A stretch of DNA of 64,000 nt from Conexibacter woesei DSM 14684 (GTDB lineage: Bacteria > Actinomycetota > Thermoleophilia > Solirubrobacterales > Solirubrobacteraceae): the NCBI RefSeq assembly GCF_000025265.1, contig NC_013739.1:1364001-1428000 (forward strand), written 5' to 3'. A program made the position numbers and the translations under genes. Shown here in pieces: positions 17,052-25,692 of this stretch. The notes beneath the pieces are model-generated. The model was not told the origin of the DNA. It did no database searches and saw nothing but the letters and a program-made list of their open reading frames with translations. Position 1 is the stretch's first letter. Each line of letters begins with the position of its first letter.

Positions 17052-17530
17052 CGCGGATCCTGTTCGTCTGCATGGGCAACATCTGCCGCTCGCCGACGGC
17101 GGAGGCGGTGATGACGCGGCTCGTCGCCGACGCCGGGCTGGCCGGCGAGGTGACGATCGAGAGCGCGGGCACGGGCGGCTGGCACGTCGGCAACGCGCCC
17201 GACGCACGCGCGACCGCCGCGGCTGGCGTGCGCGGGTTCGCGATGCAGAGCGTCGCGCAGCAGGTCTCGGCACGTGACTTCGGCGCCTTCGACCTGCTGA
17301 TCGCGATGGACCGCGACAACGTCCGCAACCTGGCCCGGCTGGCGCCGGACGCGGAGGCGGCCGCGAAGGTGCGGCTTCTGCGCGAGTTCGACCCGGCCAG
17401 CGCGGGGGCGCCCGACCTCGACGTGCCGGACCCGTACTACGGCGGCGACGACGGCTTCGAGCACGTGCTCGACCTCGTCGAGGCGGCGTGCGCGGGCCTG
17501 CTCGACGAGCTGCGCCGCGCGCGAGCGTGA
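17048..17530 (+). CDS. Low-molecular-weight protein-tyrosine phosphatase
   Basis: A 160-residue LMW-PTP starting at GTG. The P-loop CX5R(S) is in ILFVCMGNICRSPTAEAV near the N-terminus, and the general-acid Asp is in VPDPYYGG. The length is normal for the family. It overlaps the sulfatase stop (GTGA) and the next start (GTGA), so it belongs to a tightly coupled operon. Bacterial members dephosphorylate tyrosine kinases of polysaccharide export or small phosphorylated metabolites. The neighbouring fructosamine kinase makes a link to sugar-phosphate or protein-damage handling possible. Confidence 0.93.
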   Translation: MTRILFVCMGNICRSPTAEAVMTRLVADAGLAGEVTIESAGTGGWHVGNAPDARATAAAGVRGFAMQSVAQQVSARDFGAFDLLIAMDRDNVRNLARLAPDAEAAAKVRLLREFDPASAGAPDLDVPDPYYGGDDGFEHVLDLVEAACAGLLDELRRARA

Positions 17531-18483
17531 GCGCACCGCTCGCCGACGCGCTCGCCACCGCCCTCGGGCGCCCGGTCGCCCGCCTGACGCCGATCGCCCG
17601 CGGCGACCTCAACGACGCGTACGTGGCGACGCTCGCGGACGGGGAGCGCGTGTTCGTCAAGACGAGCGCCGACGCCGCGGTGGGAGGGTACGCCGCCGAG
17701 GCGGAGGGGCTGGCGTGGCTTGCGGACGCCGACGCGCTCCCACTCCCGCGCGTGCTGGCGGTCGGCGACGGCGCGGCGTCGCCCGCTCCCGCCGCGCCGC
17801 ACGCTCCCGCGGCGTCGCACGCTCCCGCGGCGTCGCACGCTCCCGCGGCGTCGCCGGCTCCCGTGGCGCCCCGCTTCCTCGCGCTCGAATGGATCGACGC
17901 CGGCCCTGCCACCGCGGCGGCCGACGAGGCGCTCGGCCGCGGCCTCGCGGCGCTCCACGCGGCCGGTGCGCCGCAGTTCGGCGGCCCCGCCGACACGCTC
18001 CGGATCGGCCCGCTGGCGCTGCCGAACGCACCCGCGCCCGACTGGCCGGAGTTCTACGCGACGCGGCGCCTGCTGCCGCTCGCCAGAGGCGCCGCCGACC
18101 GCGGCGCGCTCCCGCCCGGAACCGAAGCCCTCCTCGACCGCGTTATCGAGCGCATGCCCGCGCTGGCCGGCCCGCCGGAGCCGCCGGCCCGCGCGCACGG
18201 CGACCTCTGGGGCGGCAACGTGCTGACCGACCGCGCCGGACGGCCGTGGCTGATCGACCCCGCCGCGCACGGCGCGCATCGCGAGCTGGACCTCGCGATG
18301 CTGCGCCTCTTCGGCGGTCCCTACCAGCGCTGCTTCGCCGCCTACGAGGAGGTCGCGCCGCTCGCCCCCGGCGCGCAGGAGCGCGTCGCGCTCTGGCAGC
18401 TCGCCCCGCTCCTGCTCCACGCCGTCCTCTTCGGCGGCGGCTACGGCGAGCGCGCCGCGCAGATCCTGCGCCGCTACGCCTGA
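17527..18483 (+). CDS. Fructosamine kinase / phosphotransferase family protein
   Basis: A 318-residue kinase starting at GTG. Family landmarks are RLTPIARGDLNDAYVATLADGERVFVKT (nucleotide loop and Lys), ALEWIDAGP, the catalytic loop RAHGDLWGGNVL and the metal Asp in WLIDPAAHGAHRELDLAML. Fructosamine-3-kinases phosphorylate glycated lysines or free fructosamines. An inserted proline/alanine run built from a HAPAAS repeat sits between the N-lobe strand VLAVGDG and FLALEWID, adding about 27 residues to the usual fold. It is coupled to the phosphatase upstream and overlaps the convergent methyltransferase by 10 nt. Confidence 0.87.
   Translation: MSAPLADALATALGRPVARLTPIARGDLNDAYVATLADGERVFVKTSADAAVGGYAAEAEGLAWLADADALPLPRVLAVGDGAASPAPAAPHAPAASHAPAASHAPAASPAPVAPRFLALEWIDAGPATAAADEALGRGLAALHAAGAPQFGGPADTLRIGPLALPNAPAPDWPEFYATRRLLPLARGAADRGALPPGTEALLDRVIERMPALAGPPEPPARAHGDLWGGNVLTDRAGRPWLIDPAAHGAHRELDLAMLRLFGGPYQRCFAAYEEVAPLAPGAQERVALWQLAPLLLHAVLFGGGYGERAAQILRRYA
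17785..17874 (+). repeat. 18-nt tandem repeat in fructosamine kinase gene
   Basis: Units starting GCTCCCGC at 17785, 17803, 17821, 17839 and a partial one at 17857 have an exact 18-nt period. The second and third are identical. They encode APAASH-like repeats in a loop of the kinase N-lobe. Confidence 0.85.
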
Positions 18484-19745
18484 GCCGTCTCCCGCCGCCC
18501 GTCCGCGCCGGCCGGCGTCTGGCCCGGCAGGACGTCCTCGGCGGGCAGCTGGGCGCGGACCTGGTAGATGCCGGTGAAGCCGGTGCGGAAGCCGTTGCGG
18601 GCGGCGCGCAGGTACAGCCGCCAGACGCGGATCCGCTCCTCGCCGGCGAGGCGGGTCGCCTCCGGCAGGTTCGCGTCGAGCCGCTCGTACCAGTGCTTCA
18701 GCGTCTCGGCGTAGTCGTTGGCGAAGCCGTCGACGTGCTGGGTCACGAAGCCTGCCCGCTCCAGCGCGAGCAGCACGCGCGAGAGCTGCAGCGGCTCGCC
18801 GTCGGGGAAGACGTAGCGGTCGGAGAACGGCCCCGCCTCGGGCTCGCCGTGGCGCTGGCGGGTGATGCCGTGGTTGAGCAGCCGCCCGCCCGGCTTCAGC
18901 GCGGCCGCGAGCACGCGCGCGTACTCGTCGATCTGCGTCTCGCCGACGTGCTCGACCATGCCGATCGAGGAGATCGCGTCGAACTGCTCCCCACCCAGCT
19001 CGCGGTAGTCCTGCAGGCGGATCTCGACGCGATCGGAGAGGCCGGCCGCGGCGACGCGCTCGCGTGCCAGCGCCGCCTGCGAGGGGGAGAGGGTGATCCC
19101 GACGACTTCGACGCCGTAGCGCTCGGCCGCGTGCAGCGCGAAGCTGCCCCAGCCGCAGCCGACGTCGAGCACGCGCTCGCCCTCTCTCAGCCCGAGCTTC
19201 GAGGCGACGAGGTCGAGCTTCGTCTCCTGCGCCTCCTCGAGCGTGCTCGCCCCGCGCGAGAAGATCGCGCACGAGTACGTCATCGCGTCGCCGAGGAAGA
19301 GGCGGAAGAAATCGTTGGAGACGTCGTAGTGGTGGCGCACCGCCTCCGCGTCGCGCTCGCGCGTGTGACGCTTGCCGCTGAGGATCAGCTCGGCGACAGG
19401 CTTTCTCGGCGGGCGCGTGACGCCGACGGCGCGTGCGGCGGCGACCATCAGCCTCGCCTGCGTGCGGCCGTCGACCGCGGCCGGCTTCCACGTCTGCAGC
19501 AGTCTCATCGCGAGGTCGATGTCGTCGACCGCGACGTCGCCGGTGACGTAGGCGCGGCCGATGCCGAGCTGGCCGGGCGCGCGCAGCGCGTGCGCGACGG
19601 CGGCGGGAGAGCGGACCGTGAAGACGGGCCCGCCGGGGGCGGTGGACGGCACCTCGGTGCCGTCCCAGAAACGGATCGTGAACGGACGGTCGGGGAAGGC
19701 GCGCTCGACTTCGCGGCGGAGCGGCGCGGTCACGGCGAAGGGCAT
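18474..19745 (-). CDS. Cyclopropane-fatty-acyl-phospholipid synthase family methyltransferase
   Basis: A 423-residue SAM-dependent enzyme. An N-terminal domain of about 130 residues is followed by HYDVSNDFFRLFLGDAMTYSCAIF, the hallmark of CFA synthases. The SAM-binding VLDVGCGWGSFALHAAERYG comes next, then GITLSPSQ and SSIGMVEHVGE. It adds methylene or methyl groups to unsaturated membrane lipids, using SAM. The gene starts with ATG, preceded by TAGCCT at 7 nt (leaderless). It is divergent from the alpha/beta hydrolase. Confidence 0.93.
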   Translation of the reverse strand: MPFAVTAPLRREVERAFPDRPFTIRFWDGTEVPSTAPGGPVFTVRSPAAVAHALRAPGQLGIGRAYVTGDVAVDDIDLAMRLLQTWKPAAVDGRTQARLMVAAARAVGVTRPPRKPVAELILSGKRHTRERDAEAVRHHYDVSNDFFRLFLGDAMTYSCAIFSRGASTLEEAQETKLDLVASKLGLREGERVLDVGCGWGSFALHAAERYGVEVVGITLSPSQAALARERVAAAGLSDRVEIRLQDYRELGGEQFDAISSIGMVEHVGETQIDEYARVLAAALKPGGRLLNHGITRQRHGEPEAGPFSDRYVFPDGEPLQLSRVLLALERAGFVTQHVDGFANDYAETLKHWYERLDANLPEATRLAGEERIRVWRLYLRAARNGFRTGFTGIYQVRAQLPAEDVLPGQTPAGADGRRETAQA

Positions 19746-19752
19746 GCTGCCG

Positions 19753-19758
19753 AGGCTA
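19753..19758 (-). promoter_or_regulatory. Putative -10 box (TAGCCT), leaderless
   Basis: TAGCCT on the minus strand lies 7 nt before the ATG of the CFA synthase. Confidence 0.4.
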
Positions 19759-19842
19759 TCGGTTCGACGGTTTTCGATGCAAGCCGATCGACTGCGTCTC
19801 GGTGCGCTGACGCCGACCGGCTCGCGCGCGCCGCTGCGCGGG

Positions 19843-19848
19843 TACGGT
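19843..19848 (+). promoter_or_regulatory. Putative -10 box (TACGGT), leaderless
   Basis: TACGGT lies 6 nt before the ATG of the alpha/beta hydrolase. Confidence 0.35.
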
Positions 19849-19854
19849 CATCGG

Positions 19855-20760
19855 ATGGGTCGTTTCGAGCTGCAGGAGATGCGCCTGCACGGCCACCGGA
19901 TCGCCTACCGCGCCGGCGGCAGCGGGCCGGTGATCGTGCTCGTGCACGGGATCACCTCGACGTCGGCGACGTGGGACGCGGTGATGGGGCCGCTGTCGCG
20001 CCGCTTCACCGTGATCGCGCCGGACCTGCTCGGCCACGGCGGCTCGGCGAAGCCGCGCGGCGACTACTCGCTCGGCGCCTACGCGAGCGGGGTGCGTGAC
20101 CTGCTCGTCGCGCTCGGCCACGAGCGCGCCACGTTCGTCGGCCACTCGCTCGGCGGCGGCGTCGCGATGCAGCTCGCCTACCAGTTCCCGGAGCGCTGCG
20201 AGCGGCTCGTGCTCGTCGGCAGCGGCGGGTTGGGGCGGGAGGTCAGCATCCTGCTGCGCGCCTCGACGCTGCCGGGCTCCGACGTCGTGCTGCCGCTGCT
20301 CGTCAACCGCTACCTGCTCGACGCCGGCCGCCTCGCCGCGACGCTGCTCGGCAGAGTCGGCCTGCGGGCCGGCACCGACGTCGCCGAGATCGCCCGCGGC
20401 CACGCGTCGCTGGCGGACCGCGACGCGCGCGCCGCGTTCATCCACACGCTGCGCACGATCGTCGACGCCGGCGGCCAGCGGGTCGACGCGCGCGACCGCC
20501 TCTACCTCGCCGAGCACGTCCCGTTCCTGATCGTCTGGGGCGAGCGCGACGCGATCATCCCCGTCCGGCACGGTCGTGACGCGCACGCGCTCGTGCCGTC
20601 GAGCCGGCTGGAGGTGTTCGAGCGCGCCGGCCACTTCCCGCACGTGGACGAGCCGGCGCGCTTCATCGAGCTGCTGGAGGACTTCGTCGACACGACGGAA
20701 CCCGCGACGGTCGAGCCGGAGGAGTGGCGCGAGCTGCTGCGCATCGGCCGCGCCGCCTGA
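19855..20760 (+). CDS. Alpha/beta hydrolase
   Basis: A 301-residue alpha/beta-hydrolase. The oxyanion-hole region is VIVLVHGITSTSATW, the nucleophile elbow is FVGHSLGGG, the acid is Asp in VWGERDAIIP and the catalytic His is in AGHFPHVDEP. A short cap region lies between the Ser and Asp segments. The substrate cannot be read from sequence; epoxide, ester and lactone hydrolases share these motifs. It is divergent from the lipid methyltransferase, and a role in lipid turnover is possible but unproven. Confidence 0.9.
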   Translation: MGRFELQEMRLHGHRIAYRAGGSGPVIVLVHGITSTSATWDAVMGPLSRRFTVIAPDLLGHGGSAKPRGDYSLGAYASGVRDLLVALGHERATFVGHSLGGGVAMQLAYQFPERCERLVLVGSGGLGREVSILLRASTLPGSDVVLPLLVNRYLLDAGRLAATLLGRVGLRAGTDVAEIARGHASLADRDARAAFIHTLRTIVDAGGQRVDARDRLYLAEHVPFLIVWGERDAIIPVRHGRDAHALVPSSRLEVFERAGHFPHVDEPARFIELLEDFVDTTEPATVEPEEWRELLRIGRAA

Positions 20761-20772
20761 CGGACCCGGCCC

Positions 20773-23094
20773 TCAGCCTGCCGCGCCGACGGCGGGCGGC
20801 GGCGCCTCCTCCCGCAGCCCGATCCGCTCGTGCAGCCGCCGCAGCGGCGCGGGCGCCCACCACGTCCAGCGCCCGCTCAGCGCCATCATCGCCGGGACCA
20901 GCAGGGAGCGCACGACCGTCGCGTCGATGATCACGGCGAGCGCGATCCCGAGTCCCATCATCTTCATGTTCATGATCTGCGACGTCCCGATCGCGACGAA
21001 GACGAGCGCGAGGATCACCGCGGCGGCGGTCACGACGCCGCCGGTCCGCTGCAGCGCGGTCGCGACCGCGACGCGGTTGTCGCCGCTGCGATCGTGCTCC
21101 TCCTTCGCGCGCGCGAGCAGGAAGATGCCGTAGTCCATCGAGAGCCCGAACGCGATGCAGAACATCAGCACGGGCAGCGCGGTCTCGATCGAGCCGGTCG
21201 CGGTGAAGCCGAGCAGGCCGCCGAGGTTGCCGTCCTGGAAGACGAAGACGATCGCGCCGAGCATCGCGGTGAGGCTGAGCGCGTTCGCGAACACCGCCTG
21301 CAGCGGCAGCACGACGCTCCCCGTCAGCAGGAAGACGATCACGAGCGTGGCGAGCGCGACGATCGCGATCGCGATCGGCAGCTTCGCGCCGATCGCCGCA
21401 CGCGTGTCGGCGACGTCGGCCGCCGGCCCGGCGACGAGCGTGCGCAGACCGTCGCCCTCCTGCGCGCGCACCGCGTTCACCAGCCGCATGCTCGCGGCGG
21501 TGCTGTCGGCGACCGTCGTGGCGGGGACGATCGAGAGGCTTGCGACGTTCCCGTTGGTGCGGGCGGGATCGGCGGCGGGTCGCACGAGCCGGCCGCCGGC
21601 GTAGGAGCCGGCGGGCGCCTCGACGCGCTCGACGCCGGGCAGCGCCGAGACGCGCGTCGCGTAGGCGGCGAGCGCGGCCCGTCCGTCCGCGCCGTTCGCG
21701 CCGCCGGGCAGCTGCGCGGCGACGTGCAGCCCGCCGCCCGGGTTGCCGTCGAAGCCGCTGCGCAGCGCGTCGGAGACGAGGCGCGGCTCGGCCCCGGCCG
21801 GCAGCTGGCGGTCGTCGGCGGTGCCGAACTCGACGCCGAGGAACGGCAGCCCGACGAGCACGAGCAGCGCGACGGTCGCGACGAAGACGGCCGGCGCGCG
21901 GCGCATCACGCGCTCGGCGTGGCGGTACCAGGCCCCGCCCGCCGCGCCCGCGCCGCCCGCAGCCGCGCCGCCCGCCGCTGCCCCGCCCGCAGCCGCGCCG
22001 CCCGGCGCCACCCCGCCCGCAGCCGCGCGGCTCGCTCGCGCTGCGCGCCGGCGCCGGCCCGGCAGCAGCCTGCGCACGTCGAGCGCGTCGACGCGCGGGC
22101 CGAGGACCGTCAGCAGCGCCGGCAGCACGATCAGTGCGGCGGCCGCTGCGAGCAGCACGACCGAGATGCCGGCGTAGGCGAACGAGCGCAGGAAGTAGAG
22201 CGGGAAGACGAGCATCGACGCGAGCGCGATCGCGACCGTGACGGCGGAGAACAGCACGGTGCGCCCGGCGGTCCCCAGCGTCGTCGCGACGGCCGCGCGC
22301 GGCTCGGCGCCGCCGGCCAGCTCCTCGCGGTAGCGCCGCACGATCAGCAGCCCGTAGTCGATCGCGAGCCCGAGCCCGAGCGCCGTCGTCAGGTTCATCG
22401 CGAAGATCGAGACGTCGGTGAAGCCGGTGATCGCTCTCAGGACCGCCATCGTGCCGACGATCGCGATGATCCCGACGCCGAGCGGGAGCAGCGCGGCGAC
22501 CGCGCTGCCGAAGACGAGCACGAGGATCGCGAGCGTGATCGGCAGCACGATCAGCTCGGCTCTGAGGAGGTCGTCTCTGATCGTTCTCTGCAGCTCGGCT
22601 CGCAGCGCCGAGCGTCCGCCGAGCTGCACCTCGACGTCGTTGTGCGCGCCGCGGTAGGCGGGCGCGAGCCGTCTGAACGCGTCGTCCTGGGCGCGCTCGT
22701 CGCCGGCCAGGCGCGCCACGAGCAGCGCCCGCTCGCCGTCGCGCGATCTCATCCCGGGCGCGCCTGTCTGCCAATACGACGAGACCGCGGCGACGCCCGG
22801 CTCGGCGGCCAGCCTCGCGGCCAGCGCCCGCCCCTGCCGCGCGACCGCCGCGTCGTCGACCCCGCGGGCGCCGGCATCGAGCAGCAGCGTCAGGTTCGGG
22901 CGGCTGGCGGGGAAGCGCGCGTCGAGGACCGCCGCGGCGCGCGAAGACTCCGAGGCCGGGTCGTCGGTGCCGCCGTTGCCGAGCCGGTCCGCGAGCCCCG
23001 AGCCCGCGGCGAGCGCCGCGGCGAACAGCACGATGGTCGCGAGCAGGACGGCCCGCGGCCGGCGCGTGGCGAGGCGGGACAGCGCGTTGAACAT
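20773..23094 (-). CDS. MMPL/RND-family membrane transporter
   Basis: A 773-residue transporter. It has two repeats of one helix, a large periplasmic loop and five clustered helices. The first helix (RAVLLATIVLFAAALAAG) follows the start. The central block VDALDVRRLLPGR precedes a long cytoplasmic linker of AAAGG repeats. The second half shows FCIAFGLSMDYGIFLLARAKEE, the MMPL helix with conserved Asp-Tyr, matching LGLAIDYGLLIVRRYREEL in the first half. It probably exports lipids or drugs. ATG 23094 was preferred over 23154 because it directly precedes the family N-terminus. The divergent MarR gene is the likely regulator. Confidence 0.9.
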   Translation of the reverse strand: MFNALSRLATRRPRAVLLATIVLFAAALAAGSGLADRLGNGGTDDPASESSRAAAVLDARFPASRPNLTLLLDAGARGVDDAAVARQGRALAARLAAEPGVAAVSSYWQTGAPGMRSRDGERALLVARLAGDERAQDDAFRRLAPAYRGAHNDVEVQLGGRSALRAELQRTIRDDLLRAELIVLPITLAILVLVFGSAVAALLPLGVGIIAIVGTMAVLRAITGFTDVSIFAMNLTTALGLGLAIDYGLLIVRRYREELAGGAEPRAAVATTLGTAGRTVLFSAVTVAIALASMLVFPLYFLRSFAYAGISVVLLAAAAALIVLPALLTVLGPRVDALDVRRLLPGRRRRAARASRAAAGGVAPGGAAAGGAAAGGAAAGGAGAAGGAWYRHAERVMRRAPAVFVATVALLVLVGLPFLGVEFGTADDRQLPAGAEPRLVSDALRSGFDGNPGGGLHVAAQLPGGANGADGRAALAAYATRVSALPGVERVEAPAGSYAGGRLVRPAADPARTNGNVASLSIVPATTVADSTAASMRLVNAVRAQEGDGLRTLVAGPAADVADTRAAIGAKLPIAIAIVALATLVIVFLLTGSVVLPLQAVFANALSLTAMLGAIVFVFQDGNLGGLLGFTATGSIETALPVLMFCIAFGLSMDYGIFLLARAKEEHDRSGDNRVAVATALQRTGGVVTAAAVILALVFVAIGTSQIMNMKMMGLGIALAVIIDATVVRSLLVPAMMALSGRWTWWAPAPLRRLHERIGLREEAPPPAVGAAG
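21954..22037. repeat. 30-nt period repeat in MMPL linker
   Basis: CGCCCGCAGCCGCGC recurs at 21954, 21984 and 22014 with an exact 30-nt period. On the coding strand it encodes an Ala/Gly-rich linker between the transporter halves. Confidence 0.8.
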
Positions 23095-23171
23095 GGCGGG
23101 GAGGCCTTTCGCGTCGAGGTGCGGGCGACCCGGCGGAAATCGTCGGCGAGCCACTTAATATGTCTAGCATA

Positions 23172-23183
23172 CGATCTAGATCG
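23172..23183. promoter_or_regulatory. Palindromic operator candidate between MMPL and MarR genes
   Basis: CGATCTAGATCG is a perfect 12-bp palindrome in an AT-richer divergent intergenic region, 78 nt from the MMPL start and 48 nt from the MarR start. MarR proteins bind such palindromes between themselves and the gene they control. Confidence 0.5.
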
Positions 23184-23217
23184 CCTACAATAGGCCTGCA
23201 CTACTGCATATCTCCAG

Positions 23218-23223
23218 TACGCT
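23218..23223 (+). promoter_or_regulatory. Putative -10 box (TACGCT), leaderless
   Basis: TACGCT lies 7 nt before the ATG of the MarR gene, within the imperfect inverted repeat CCAGTACGCTGG. Confidence 0.35.
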
Positions 23224-23230
23224 GGATCCG

Positions 23231-23725
23231 ATGGCATTCGCCACCTCCGAGTCCCCGTCCGCCCGCGTCGCCTCGCCGCTGCGCGGGCTCGCCAGCTACC
23301 GGCTGATCAAGCTCGGCAAGCTCGTCGACATCGCCGTCGACCGGGCGCTCTCCTCGCTCGGCGTCAAGTCGCGCCACTTCCACGTGCTCGCGGTCATCGC
23401 CGAGGGGGCGTCGCTCTCGCAGCAGGAGATGAGCCGGATGCTCGACATCGATCCGAACGTCATGGTCGGGCTGATCGACGACCTCGAAGAGGCCGGTCTC
23501 GCGGAGCGCACGCGCAATCCTGCCGACCGCCGCCGCCACGTCGTCGTGATCACGCGCAAGGGCAGCGAGCTGTTGAGAGACGGCCTGGAGCGCGGCGCGG
23601 CGTTCGAGGACGAGCTGCTCGCGGCACTCGATCCGGACGAGCGCGCGGCGCTGGAGGCGGCGAGCGCGAAGCTGCTCGACGCGCTGCTGCCGACCCCTGT
23701 ATCTAACCCTCGACCTGAGGGTTAG
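23231..23725 (+). CDS. MarR-family transcriptional regulator
   Basis: A 164-residue winged-helix protein. The HTH is FHVLAVIAEGASLSQQEMSRMLDIDPNVMVGLIDDLEEAGLAERTRNPADRRRHVVVIT, including the DRR wing typical of MarR. Flanking helices form the dimer region. It is divergent from the MMPL exporter, an arrangement in which a ligand-released MarR normally represses the exporter. Its stop codon is the last base triplet of a perfect hairpin. Confidence 0.93.
   Translation: MAFATSESPSARVASPLRGLASYRLIKLGKLVDIAVDRALSSLGVKSRHFHVLAVIAEGASLSQQEMSRMLDIDPNVMVGLIDDLEEAGLAERTRNPADRRRHVVVITRKGSELLRDGLERGAAFEDELLAALDPDERAALEAASAKLLDALLPTPVSNPRPEG
23703..23725. terminator. Hairpin between convergent MarR and ABC transporter genes
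   Basis: CTAACCCTC and GAGGGTTAG form a perfect 9-bp stem around GACCT. The right arm contains the MarR stop codon. No T tract follows on either side, so it may act as a bidirectional weak terminator or RNA 3' end. Confidence 0.5.
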
Positions 23726-23734
23726 ACAAGGCCG

Positions 23735-25519
23735 TCAGGCCGGCTCGCCGGCGTGGTCGCGGGCGACCAGCGCCGCGTACGCCCCGCCGCGCGCCAGCAG
23801 CTCCTCGTGCCGCCCGCGTTCGGCGATCCGGCCTCTGTCGAGCACGACGATCTGGTCGGCGTCGCGGACGGTCGAGAGACGGTGCGCGATCGTGATCGTC
23901 GTGCGGCCCTCGGCGAGCCGTTCGAGCGCCGCCTGGACCGCCTGCTCGGTCTGCGTGTCGAGCGCGCTGGTCGCCTCGTCGAGCACGAGCACGGGCGGGT
24001 TGCGCAGCAGCGTCCGCGCGATCGCGATCCGCTGTTTCTCGCCGCCGGAGAAGCGGTAGCCGCGCTCGCCGACGACGGCGTCGTAGCCGTCGGGCAGCGA
24101 GGCGATCAGGTCGTGGATGCGGGCGCTGCGCGCGGCCGCCTCGATCTCCTCGTCGGTCGCCTCCGGTGCGGCGAAGCGCAGGTTCTCACGGATCGACGCG
24201 TGGAACAGGTAGGTCTCCTGCGAGACGACGCCGACCGTCGCCGCCAGCGACGCGAGGCTCGCGTCGCGCACGTCGACCCCGTCGATCGTGACGCTGCCGC
24301 GCTCGACCTCGTAGAGGCGCGCCACGAGGTAGCCGAGCGTCGTCTTGCCCGCGCCGGTTTCGCCGACGATCGCCGTGCGGGTGCCGGCCGGCACCACCAG
24401 GTCGACGTCGTCCAGCGTCCACGGCCCGTCCGGCGCGTAGCGGAAGCCGGCGCCCGCGAAGCGCACCTCGCCGAGCACCTCCTGCGGCCGCAGCACCACC
24501 GGATCGGCCGCTTCCGCGATGTCGACGGGCAGGTCGAGGTACTCGAAGATCCGCTCGAACAGCGCGAGCGAGGTCTGCATGTCGACGCTGACCGACAGCA
24601 GCTGGCCGATCGGGAACAGCAGCCGCGTCTGCAGCGTCGTGAACGCGACGACGGTGCCGATCGAGATCGCCGGCCCGCTGCCGATCACCGTCTGGCCCGC
24701 GAACCAGTAGACGGCGGCCGGCATGATCGCGAACGTCATCTGCACCGTCGCCATCCGCCAGCGGCCCGCCATCCGCGAGCGCACCTGGAGGTCGGCGAGG
24801 TCCTCGGACTGGCGCGCGAAGCGCTCCGCGAGGTCGCCGCCGCGGCCCATCGTCTTGCCGAGCAGGATCCCGGAGACCGACAGCGACTCCTCCACGAGCG
24901 AGGAGAGGTCGGCCATCCGGCCCTGCATCGTGCTCGTGATCCGCTTGCGCTCCTGGCCGACGCGGCGCGTCAGCCAGACGAAGAACGGCAGCAGCGCGAG
25001 CGAGAAGGCGGCGAGCCGCCAGTCGAGCACGATCATCGCGACGATCGTCGCCGCGACCGTCGTGATGTTGGAGGCGATCGACGTCGCCGTGCTCGTGACG
25101 ACGTTGTCGATCCCGCCGATGTCGTTGGAGATGCGCGACTGCACCTCGCCCGTGCGCGTGCGTGTGAAGAACGCCAGCGAGAGCCGCTGCAGGTGGCGGT
25201 AGACGGCGGCGCGGAGGTCGTGCATCACCTGCTGGCCGACGATGTTCGACAGGTACGTCTGCGCGACCGAGAGCGCGCCGGTCGCGATCGCGATCGCGAT
25301 CATCCCGCCGACGAGCGCGCTCAGCAGCCCGGTCCGCTGCTGCGGGATCGCGACGTCGAGCACCTCGCGCAGCAGGAACGGCGAGACCATGCTGAGCGCG
25401 GCGGAGAAGACGATCAGCCCCAGCACGAGCGCCAGCCGCCAGCGGTACGGGCGGAAGAGCGCGAGGATCCGGTGGCGGTCGCGCGGCGGGGCTGCCGGCG
25501 GGATCGTGCTGTTCGTCAC
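23735..25519 (-). CDS. ABC exporter, fused permease and ATPase
   Basis: A 594-residue type-1 half exporter. Six membrane helices span residues about 20-310. The nucleotide domain has Walker A GETGAGKTTLGY, Q-loop VVSQETYLF, signature RFSGGEKQRIAIA, Walker B VLVLDEATSALD and switch His in IAHRLSTVRD. It probably works as a homodimer exporting lipids or drugs. The reading frame stays open to 26596 through GC-rich spacer, so length does not set the start. GTG at 25519 begins VTNSTIPP just before the first conserved segment, though no strong ribosome site precedes it. Confidence 0.92.
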   Translation of the reverse strand: MTNSTIPPAAPPRDRHRILALFRPYRWRLALVLGLIVFSAALSMVSPFLLREVLDVAIPQQRTGLLSALVGGMIAIAIATGALSVAQTYLSNIVGQQVMHDLRAAVYRHLQRLSLAFFTRTRTGEVQSRISNDIGGIDNVVTSTATSIASNITTVAATIVAMIVLDWRLAAFSLALLPFFVWLTRRVGQERKRITSTMQGRMADLSSLVEESLSVSGILLGKTMGRGGDLAERFARQSEDLADLQVRSRMAGRWRMATVQMTFAIMPAAVYWFAGQTVIGSGPAISIGTVVAFTTLQTRLLFPIGQLLSVSVDMQTSLALFERIFEYLDLPVDIAEAADPVVLRPQEVLGEVRFAGAGFRYAPDGPWTLDDVDLVVPAGTRTAIVGETGAGKTTLGYLVARLYEVERGSVTIDGVDVRDASLASLAATVGVVSQETYLFHASIRENLRFAAPEATDEEIEAAARSARIHDLIASLPDGYDAVVGERGYRFSGGEKQRIAIARTLLRNPPVLVLDEATSALDTQTEQAVQAALERLAEGRTTITIAHRLSTVRDADQIVVLDRGRIAERGRHEELLARGGAYAALVARDHAGEPA

Positions 25520-25540
25520 GTCGATCGATGATGGCAGGCG

Positions 25541-25692
25541 GCCGCCGGCCCGCCGGCCCGGCCGTTCCGCCTGCCTGCCCGGCCGCGCCCCGCCGGCCCG
25601 CCCCGGCCCACCGGCCCACCGGCCCGCCGGCCCCACCGGCGCGGCCGGCTCGCGCGGGGCGGCCCCCGGCCGCCCTTCGCGGCCGGCCCCGC
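25541..25692. repeat. GC-only low-complexity tract (CCGGCC-rich spacer)
   Basis: About 150 nt between the ABC exporter and the epimerase gene are built almost only from CCGGCCC, CACCGGCC and GCCGGCC-type words. The tract has no recognisable gene. It could fold into stacked hairpins acting as a terminator or transcription pause after the epimerase gene. Confidence 0.55.
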
